From Saccoglossus kowalevskii (Eukaryota > Hemichordata > Enteropneusta > Harrimaniidae): DNA of 13,640 nt. Within the stretch, counting starts at the first letter, position 1; each line of letters starts with the position of its first letter. Below, one piece after another: positions 1 to 6,956 of this stretch. Location: assembly GCF_000003605.2 (NCBI RefSeq), contig NW_003125890.1:144972-158611 (forward strand). The letters run 5' to 3'. The notes under the pieces were generated by a model. It was not told where the DNA came from and did not search any database. It saw only the letters and a list, made by a program, of their open reading frames with translations. Made by a program: the position numbers and the translations under genes.

Positions 1-242
1 CGCGCTTTAATCTTAACAATGGAGTATGGGTCAGAAGCATAATTTAGTGCAAAATGGATACATTCTGTGTATTTTCAACCATGAGTATAGACTCCTATAT
101 AACAAGCTATAACCCCTATAACATAATCTTAGTCTAAGATGAGTATTCAAAATTAAAAGTGCTATTCTAACTTATATTGAGAAACTGAAGAATATATTAT
201 TTACTACAAGCATTAGACTGTTCAGCATAGCCCTGTATTTAC
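1..242. other. Unassigned AT-rich flank
   Basis: AT-rich sequence leading into the minisatellite. No reading frame of useful length, RNA gene or recognisable repeat is visible here. Confidence 0.5.
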
Positions 243-1926
243 CTTTACTCTTCTGGCAGCCTTCATCAATGCTCGGGTCTACATATATATCCCTAGTCAC
301 AACTAACTCTTCTTGACACTTTTTTCAATGCTAGGATCTACCAGCTGGATACATCATAGTCACAACTTACTCTTCTGGCAGCCTTTGTCAATGCCAGGGT
401 CTACCAGCTAGATATACCCTAGTCACCATTACTCATTCTAGCAGCCTTCATCAATGTCAGGGTCTACAAGTCAGGTATATCCCAGTCACCACTTACTCTT
501 CTGACAGCCTTCATCAATGTCAGGGTCTACCAGCTGGATATGCCCTAGTCACAACTTACTTTTCTGGCAGCCTTCATCAATGCCAGGGTCTACCGGCTGG
601 ATATGCCCTGGTCACCACTTACTCTTCTGAAAGCCCTTATCAAAGCCATTGTCTACCAGCTTGATATGTCCTAAACACAACTTACTCTTCTGGCAGCCTT
701 TATCAATGCTAGGGTCTACCAGCTTGATATGTCCTAGTCACAACATACTATTCTAGCAGCCTTCATCAATGTCAGGGTCTACCAGCTGGATATGCTCTGG
801 TCACCATTACTCTTCTGGCAGCCTTCATCAATGCTAGGGTCTACCAGCTGGATACACCATAGTCACCACTTACTCTTCCTGACACCTTTTTCAATGATAG
901 GATCTACCAGCTGGATACACCATAGTCACAACTTACTCTTCTGGCAGCCTTTGTCAATGCCAGGGTCTACCAGCTAGATATACCCTAGTCACAACTTACT
1001 CTTCTAGCAGCCTTCATCAATGCCAGGGTCTACCAGCTGGATATGCCCTAGTCACAACTTACTCTTCTGAAAGCCCTTATCAAAGTGATGGTCTACCAGC
1101 TTGATATGTCCTAAACACAACTTACTCTTCTGGCAGCCTTTATCAATGCTAGGGTCTACCAGCTTGATATGTCCTAGTCACAACATACTATTCTAGCAGC
1201 CTTCATCAATGCCAGGGTCTACCAGCTGGATATGCTCTGGTCACCATTACTCTTCTGGCAGCCTTCATCAATGCTAGGGTATACCAGCTGGATACACCAT
1301 AGTCACCACTTACTCTTCTAGCAGCCTTCATCGATGCCAGGGTCTACAAGCTCGATATACCCTAGTCACTGCTTACTCTTCTGACAGCCTTTATCAATGT
1401 CTGGGTCTACCAGCTGGATATGCCCTAGTCACAACTTACTCTTCTGACAGCCTTCATCAATGCCAGGGTCTACCAGCTTGATATGTCCCAGTCACAATGC
1501 CAGGGTCTACCAGCTGGATATGCCCTAGTCACAACTTACTCTTCTGACAGCCTTCATCAATGCTAGGGTCTACCAGCTGGATATGCCCTAGTCACAACTT
1601 ACTCTTCTGACAGCCTTCATCAATGCCAGGGTCTACCAGCTGGATATGCCCAAGTCACCACTTACTCTTCTGGCAGCCTTCATCAATGCCAGGGTCTACC
1701 AGCTGGATATGGCCAAGTCACAACTTACTCTGCTGGCAGCCTTCATCAATGCCAGGGTCTACCAGCTGGATATGCCCTAGTCACCCTTACTCATCTGGCA
1801 GCCTTTATCAATGCCAGGGTCTACCAGCTGGATACACCATATTCACAACTTACTCTTCTGACAGCCTTTATTAATGTCAGGGTCCACAATACCCTAGTAA
1901 TAACTTACTCTTACTCTTTTGACAGT
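243..1926. repeat. 63-bp minisatellite, about 27 monomers
   Basis: Tandem array of a 63-bp monomer with the core TCTACCAGCTGGATATGCCC followed by TAGTCACAACTTACTCTTCT and a segment ending CAATGCCAGG. Monomer starts, taken at the GGGTCT core, fall at 275, 334, 397, 460, 523, 586, 649, 712, 775, 837, 900, 963, 1026, 1089, 1152, 1215, 1277, 1340, 1403, 1466, 1503, 1566, 1629, 1692, 1755, 1817 and 1880. Spacing is 62-63 bp except 59 bp for the first and 37 bp for the monomer at 1466. Because 63 is 21 codons, short open frames recur through it, but indels and stops break them and no coding role is supported. The spacer-free layout rules out a CRISPR array. Confidence 0.97.
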
Positions 1927-2560
1927 AATATACCCAAATGTAGACAGTTCTCGTAATACTAACGCTAATATTTGAGAACAGACCAAATTGTAGACAGTTC
2001 TCATAATATTAACACCAATATTTCAGAATAGAACCTGTTGTAGACACAGTTTTCCGTAATACTAACACTAATAATTGATATTAGACCCAAATCTAGACAC
2101 AATTTTCTTAATATAAACACTAATATTTTAGAATAAACTCCAATACCTAGTATAGACATAATAACTGTAATACAAATACTAATATTTGAAAATAGACCTA
2201 AATATAGATTACCATTACTAATATTTGCGAATATATTCCAGTGTAAACGCAATCCCACAATACGATTACTAATATTTGAGAACCAACGCCAATGTACCAA
2301 CAATCTCACAATACTAATATTTGAGAGTCCACACAATACCAATATTACTATTTGAGATTAGACCCCAGTGTAGACAAAATAACTGTATTTGAGAATACAC
2401 TCAAATATAGTCGCAGTCTCAATAATACCATTAATACTATTTGAGATAAGACCCAATGTAAAAACAATCCTACAATGCCAATTTGAGAATTGACCAATAG
2501 AGAATAGACGCAATCTCCATAATATCATTACTAATATTTTAGAGTGGGCCAGGCATAATA
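1927..2560. repeat. Diverged tandem repeat, about 50-bp period
   Basis: A second array, unrelated to the 63-bp one, starts where that one decays. The recurring pattern is GTAGACA, then a CTC/AATCTC element, then AATACTAACACTAATATTTG and GAGAATAGACC. Unit starts at GTAGACA are clear at 1940, 1990 and 2040 (exact 50-bp steps). They then drift to roughly 2093, 2152, 2205, 2243 and 2293 as indels accumulate. The copies are much more diverged than the neighbouring minisatellite, which suggests an older array. The open frame on the minus strand across 2001-2342 is a by-product of the repeat. Confidence 0.85.
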
Positions 2561-3145
2561 ATCATTATAGCAATACTTTTATTGAGACTCGTGTGAGTTT
2601 TACGTTCACATGTTCCTGAGTCAATGAATGTATCGACAGGTTACGTGATAGTTCAATGAGCAACGATAATTCGAGTAAAACACGAATTCTTCGAAAGTCC
2701 GGCAATACAATACCTTACAAGATATGATATTACAATATTTTTCAGTAACTACATGTGCCAGGAGAATGATACTGTAACCCGAGGACACTTTTGGAGTGTA
2801 CCATTTTTGCTTGATGTGGGTGGGTCTGTGTGTGTGTTATGGTGGCATCTGGGACTTTTCTGTTGCGTGACACAACTTCGGTGTATTTATAAATTATATG
2901 TCCGTATATATTTGGTAGACATATATTTTACAAAATCAGCGAAACCTGACTTTTTTGTTATGATAGTTCATTTCATCATTTTGTATTTTTGTCTAGTTTG
3001 GAATAACCACAATAAACTTATCTTTCGCGCGCATGGCTTAAGCAATCATCAGGATGAAAATATTCGAAAGTTGCGTGCGGTTGTTGATTACATAGAATGA
3101 ATAGTTCCGAGAACAGGGGAAGAGACTCCTTAGTCTAACAGTGCT

Positions 3146-3290
3146 TATATAAGGGTGCGGTTAAATACAGCATGTATTGTAAACTTTAATCACATTTCAA
3201 AGCTGGACGTCGCTACACACACGTATGTTCACCCAGTTCTCAGTGTACCAGGTACAGCGGCTTCATATGCAAATCACGGTGATCGTAAGT
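3146..3290 (+). promoter_or_regulatory. Possible TATA promoter with short first exon
   Basis: TATATAAG at 3146-3153 is followed about 115-120 bp later by an octamer ATGCAAAT (3267-3274) and a perfect donor-like GTAAGT at 3285-3290. A frame opening at ATG 3225 stays open for 20 codons to that donor. The phase of this donor does not fit the coding frame of the ETS gene's first coding exon, so it could only serve as an alternative untranslated exon. All three motifs can occur by chance. Confidence 0.15.
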
Positions 3291-3676
3291 ACTGTATCTC
3301 ACGACTCATAGCAGTTATTATGTGCTACGTCTAATGCATTGACACTGTGTAGCTGTGTGAGCCCACTGAACTCCCGCAAATCCCGATATTTCCCGTGAAC
3401 CGATATTTCGACATTTTCATTTTGATCGCTATTGAAAAGAAATGAAGACTTCGTAAGGTTAGTGGGTCCCAGTCATGACGTGAAGGCGTGTCAGTTACTT
3501 TCTTTGTCTCGGTCACCTGTATCACGCGTAATAGTCATTCCTATATTTCGGTCAAAATAAAGATCACCCGCCTAGAAAAAAAAAAAAACTGCAAATCAAT
3601 AGTCGTGTTCAGGCTAATATGAACTACATATAAAATGTATTTATTAACAGTTATTTATTACACGTGTACTTAAACT

Positions 3677-3701
3677 TCAAGGTCACTTCACGAAAGTGAA
3701 A
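3677..3701 (+). promoter_or_regulatory. ERR/FTZ-F1 half-site next to IRF-like element
   Basis: TCAAGGTCA (3677-3685) is a perfect extended nuclear-receptor half-site of the type bound by ERR and FTZ-F1/SF-1 factors. Immediately beside it GAAAGTGAAA (3692-3701) fits the interferon-regulatory-factor pattern GAAANNGAAA and overlaps a small hairpin TTCAC-GAAA-GTGAA. This is motif matching only; the site lies about 2.5 kb upstream of the ETS gene start. Confidence 0.25.
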
Positions 3702-4235
3702 TACGGTGAGGTAGAATGTTTATTATTGTCATAGTTTCGTTGCTAGGCGAAACTCTGAAACGTTGACAAGTTTGTAAAATAAGACCATGAGTTATCAACT
3801 AGTTACATGGAATATAATTTTAACTGAATCTTTATATGTTTATTTAAATGTTTACGTGCTGACACTTCGAGCTTGTTATCAGGTGATAACAGGCGGTGAT
3901 ACATAGTAAGCGTAACGTCCGGTCACTAAATATGTGTGTAGATTATATAAAAAATTCAAATTACATTTCCAGTTAGAAAGGAACGAATTTAACCGCAATA
4001 CGAACTTTAGCATCGTGCGCGGCTGTAATGGACATGTTGGGCTATTACAAGTCAACCTGAAAAGGTGATGGGAAAATTCCCGAACTTACAATGCCGAGAG
4101 TACTGAACCGGCACTTTTACGCCGTGACCTTAGATGATCAGTGTCTATGAACCGGTAATGTGATGCGATGTGATAGGAGTTTACATCAGTTTCTGTTTAC
4201 ATGGCTAATGATGCGCCTATTAATGTTTACCACGC

Positions 4236-4247
4236 GGGGGGGGGGGG
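4236..4247. repeat. Poly-G run (12 G)
   Basis: Uninterrupted run of 12 G on the plus strand. Comparable C runs lie at 4798-4806 (9 C) and 5126-5139 (14 C). Such runs are uncommon in this AT-rich sequence and are prone to length error in sequencing. Confidence 0.9.
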
Positions 4248-5125
4248 TATTGGAATTAGCTGCATCTTATTTCCCGCCTAATGGATCTGAATACCTATCA
4301 AAAAGTGGGATAAAGTTTCACTGTCGATTTTCCACACATACGGGTACACCATGACATTCAAAAACTCGTGTCAGAATTTTGTTTTTAAGTCAGATCATGG
4401 AGGTAAAAGGCAGTGTCATGGTCAGATTGATTATTTAAACACATATCCAACAACTGTGTTCGCTACATACAGAAAAAAATACACTGCTATGTGAGCGCTG
4501 AAAATCGTTCCTGTTAGATATGACGGTGTTTTGTTTTATTTGACCCTTTTAAAATCCAGCTAGCCAAGGAGTCTTGATGATTGATTGAACGCGTGGGGGA
4601 AGTTGTGATTTTAAAAAAACAAACTTCTGCTTAGGGGCATGAAAGCCATGTAAACAGCTAGACCGAATGTTTCACTTCAAGAAGACACAAGTAATCTTGC
4701 CTTAGGTTGAATCGCTGGGAACTCTGGGTTGGGGTGATGGCAGAAACACTGTGCAAAATATTATTGTTGTGTTACTCCCTCACTGTGTTAAAGATGTCCC
4801 CCCCCCTGAGATTTAGGCGTGCGGATTGTTTTGTTTCACTGTCACTGATCCGTGCAGGATTTTTTGCTCTATTTTTTTCTGTGCACTTGATTTTTCAATT
4901 CTGACACTTTTCGAAATTGTCATCAGCGGGTCTCTCCAATCACTGCGTTGATGACATCAGGGGTCAACCATTGAAATAATAGAGGGTGGCTGAAAAAACG
5001 ATGTTTCAAAAATGACACTCAAGACACCGAGGGGGCAATGCATGCAACGTGTGGGTACAATAGGAAAAGAAAAATGTACTAACAAGACTCCTTACTTTAA
5101 AAAAAATATGCACTGGCTCCATTCT

Positions 5126-5139
5126 CCCCCCCCCCCCCC
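5126..5139. repeat. Poly-C run (14 C)
   Basis: Uninterrupted run of 14 C on the plus strand, so the minus strand is a G14 tract able to form G-rich structure. Its exact length should be treated as uncertain. Confidence 0.9.
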
Positions 5140-5535
5140 ATGAATTCAAATTGTTTACCCCTTGCTAAATACAGTGCTTAGGTCTAGCATATACATTAGA
5201 GAAGATGGGTCATGGGATCAAGCTTTACAGCCACGACGTAGGCGTACCATGATACTTTTGTTGTCACACTCGCAAATCGGGGCTGTGCCACGGAAACTTC
5301 AGACGACAATATATAAGAACCGGATGCCAGTCTGTTTCTGCGAAACTTATAAAAACACATACACATGTTTTGCTTTGAGTCGTCGTTAAGCTGCGATAAG
5401 CCACAGTGTTAGAATGTGATCAGGATAGTTTCTTAGCTGGTTGGGAAGTGTTTTTTTTTTTCACATGGCATGTGTCAATGTTGTAGTGCTCTATTTTTCG
5501 CCGATAAAAGATTTTATGTTATCTAAGATTATTAC

Positions 5536-5700
5536 CTTGATTTGACGACGAGTGTCTGAATCAAGCTTATCCGCGGTAAACATAATGGTACGCCCCTTGA
5601 CAATCTTTTCGTTTCGGTGTTCGCCATGGTTACATAGTGGACAATGAATACTAGTATATGATTGCTTACTATCGGTAAATCGCGTACGCGCATGCGTCAT
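5536..5700 (-). CDS. Candidate minus-strand first exon, product unknown
   Basis: No family is recognised. On the minus strand an ATG at 5700 opens a frame of 55 codons. It ends exactly at a donor-like AAG|GTAATA (exon end 5536) and, read on, stops at 5491. The part just before the donor has purine-first codons and a plausible soluble sequence (IVKGRTIMFTADKLDSD). A competing ATG at 5627 has a near-ideal Kozak context (ACCATGG) but reads a different frame of 30 codons to the same donor. Upstream lies CGCGCATGCGTC, close to the NRF1 consensus. An RFX X-box-like near-palindrome overlaps 5619-5633. These point to a divergent housekeeping- or cilia-type promoter facing away from the ETS gene. No downstream exon can be seen in the window, so this may be chance. 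Confidence 0.2.
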
Positions 5701-5926
5701 GAGTCGATCAGCACCCTAGCAACTGACGGTGGAATTTTTATATTATTTTTTGCGTAATTTCACTTGGAGGTATTGAAATACAAATATCAACAAAAAAAAG
5801 AAAAACAGTGCGTGTCACATGCGTCCCCTGACTTCAAGCTATGATCGAAACTAGGGTATTAGATCACACACTCTGAAGGGCGAAACCGGTGGTATGATAT
5901 CCTCCGTAGCAGGGAAATTTTAGATC

Positions 5927-5934
5927 TATAAATA
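5927..5934 (+). promoter_or_regulatory. Upstream TATA-like box
   Basis: TATAAATA within CTATAAATAG is a textbook TATA sequence about 210 bp upstream of the main TATA box. It lacks the dense motif context seen around 6107-6163. It could start a longer 5' UTR of the ETS gene or be a chance AT-rich match. Confidence 0.2.
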
Positions 5935-6028
5935 GATTGTAACAAAGGCTGTCATACATGCCACAATTGATTGGGATTTCCACGAAGTACCGTACCTGGA
6001 ACTCAATTATTACAAAAGCTCAGTGTTG

Positions 6029-6073
6029 ATTGGCTTGCATGTTAATTGATGAGCTCAGACCAATCTGACCAAT
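6029..6073. promoter_or_regulatory. Cluster of CCAAT boxes
   Basis: Two CCAAT pentamers in forward orientation at 6060-6064 and 6069-6073, nine bases apart, and an inverted one (ATTGG) at 6029-6033. They lie 63-107 bp upstream of the TATA box, the usual range for NF-Y type elements. The outer pair forms the inverted repeat GATTGG...CCAATC. Confidence 0.45.
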
Positions 6074-6106
6074 CATCTCTCACAGCAAGGTGATCGGTGG
6101 AAATAA

Positions 6107-6117
6107 GGGACTTTCCC
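6107..6117 (+). promoter_or_regulatory. Perfect NF-kB site
   Basis: GGGACTTTCCC is a full match to the kB consensus GGGRNNYYCC and lies 19 bp upstream of the TATA box, about 55 bp from the inferred transcription start. Vertebrate ELF3 is known to be induced by inflammatory cytokines through NF-kB acting on its proximal promoter, so the position is meaningful. Occupancy in this organism is inferred. Confidence 0.55.
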
Positions 6118-6135
6118 TACGCAGTACCGTTCACG

Positions 6136-6163
6136 TATATAAATAAGGAAGCGAGTGGGCGGG
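6136..6163 (+). promoter_or_regulatory. TATA box, ETS core and GC box of the ETS gene promoter
   Basis: TATATAAATA (6136-6145) is directly followed by AAGGAAGCG, an ETS-type GGAA core, and then by GTGGGCGGG (6155-6163), an Sp1/KLF-type GC box. Counting about 30 bases from the TATA box puts the start near 6166-6170, where TTCATAG offers a weak initiator. The exon that follows ends in a good splice donor, which supports this as the real promoter. Confidence 0.6.
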
Positions 6164-6167
6164 TATT

Positions 6168-6326
6168 CATAGTCACTAGCAAACTTGGAGTCACACCAGT
6201 TGTGAGACAGCGCTTTCTGCAAATGTTGGGACACTTAGCGTGTTACTCAGCGCGCAATCACCCGGACTAGCAGCGAATTATCGGGCCTCAACGAAACTCA
6301 CCGTCACTGAAGTGAAATTTTCACAG
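6168..6326 (+). other. ELF3-like: Untranslated exon 1 of the ETS gene
   Basis: Inferred from the TATA box upstream and from the donor CAG|GTAAAT at 6326/6327. The exon does not carry the main start codon, which lies in exon 2. It contains one upstream ATG (6223) that opens and closes within the exon. The 3' end holds a small palindrome GTGAAA-T-TTTCAC (6312-6324) just before the donor. The 5' end is an estimate. Confidence 0.5.
6223..6270 (+). promoter_or_regulatory. Upstream ORF of 15 codons in the 5' UTR
   Basis: ATG at 6223 reads 15 codons to TAG ending at 6270, wholly inside exon 1. The frame encodes MLGHLACYSARNHPD, which has no recognisable domain. If exon 1 is transcribed as inferred, ribosomes would meet this frame before the main start, which commonly lowers translation of the main frame. 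Confidence 0.35.
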
Positions 6327-6813
6327 GTAAATTAACCATTCATGTGTACTACCTGTTCTTCTGGATCTGATCTTTTTTAACTGGTCGTATGGTTGGATTA
6401 TAGTAGTAGTTGCGTCCCGTTGCAGTGTTTTGAACGTCACGGGCCGATCAAGTCGGTTGACCACCGAGACTCCGAGGTTGAGCAGTCTCCGCCGATCATA
6501 ATGCCCGATACTCTGACCACTACTACTAGTAGTTGCACACATATTTCGGTCCTGTGTGTCACGACACTGTACTGTTTCGTATCGTATTTGTTGCCTGATC
6601 ATCCTGGGTCGCTTCGCGTGTATCTACTCCCACCCCCCGCATAATATTTACTCACCCACGGAGTGACTGAAAAAAAAAAGTTTTCATTTAAGTTGAGTGG
6701 GCGTCATCATACCAAGTACGTTTGTTGACTCACCTGGTCTGCTGTAAGATCTCCAAATATGGCAAGCATTTTTTTTCTCCTCCCTCATGTTCTTGTTACT
6801 CATTTTGTTTCAG
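6327..6813 (+). other. Intron 1 (5' UTR intron)
   Basis: Bounded by donor GTAAAT and by acceptor TTTTGTTTCAG, which follows a strong pyrimidine tract starting near 6770. It holds a perfect 12-bp palindrome ACTACTAGTAGT (6522-6533). No gene is supported inside it; open frames on both strands here are short and featureless. Confidence 0.55.
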
Positions 6814-6956
6814 TTATTGTGATAAAAAACCAAGTGTTCGCAAATCCTTACCCGTATCGAAGAATATCACTGTTACAGCCAGTTTTGAGTTTGAATAGCA
6901 ACATGAACTCATCGTGGATCCTGGACGAACTGAGCCTGTTGGAGGACTTCCCTGCG
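6814..6956 (+). CDS. ELF3-like: Exon 2: 5' UTR end and first 18 codons
   Basis: Acceptor CAG at 6811-6813 and donor GCG|GTAAGA at 6956/6957. Coding begins at ATG 6903 and gives [18 protein letters not shown], an acidic, amphipathic N-terminus, ending in phase 0. The frame stays open upstream of 6903 but there is no other ATG in the exon, so 6903 is the start. A second possible acceptor (TTACAGCCAG, about 6874-6882) would leave the coding part unchanged. Confidence 0.85.

Larger units (their letters stand above)
2561..5480. other. Intergenic region without a supported gene
   Basis: About 2.9 kb with no open frame that shows a domain, codon bias or splice context worth calling a gene. It contains homopolymer runs, a TATA/octamer/splice-donor cluster at 3146-3290 and a nuclear-receptor/IRF-like motif cluster at 3677-3701, listed separately. 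The longest open frame (2753-3100, plus strand) is hydrophobic and unremarkable and looks like chance. Confidence 0.5.

Noticed and set aside
792-1874. Open frames across the 63-bp array with a repeating GSTSWI peptide
   Set aside because: The monomer length is a multiple of three, so frames repeat by arithmetic. One-base length changes and in-frame stops break them, and no start, splice or composition signal supports a protein.
243-1926. CRISPR-like array
   Set aside because: The whole 63-bp unit repeats with no unique spacers, and the genome is an intron-bearing eukaryote.
2753-3100. 115-codon plus-strand open frame
   Set aside because: Hydrophobic, AT-driven composition, no domain, no promoter or splice context; length is within chance for this base composition.
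6321-6644. Overlapping open frames on both strands in intron 1
   Set aside because: They span the exon 1 donor and an intron, show no domain and contradict each other; treated as chance.
6759-6902. N-terminal extension of the ETS protein from an ATG at 6759 that looks like a signal peptide
   Set aside because: The hydrophobic stretch is the pyrimidine tract of the exon 2 acceptor (CAG at 6811-6813). A nuclear factor would not need a signal peptide, and the ATG at 6903 has a good context inside the exon.
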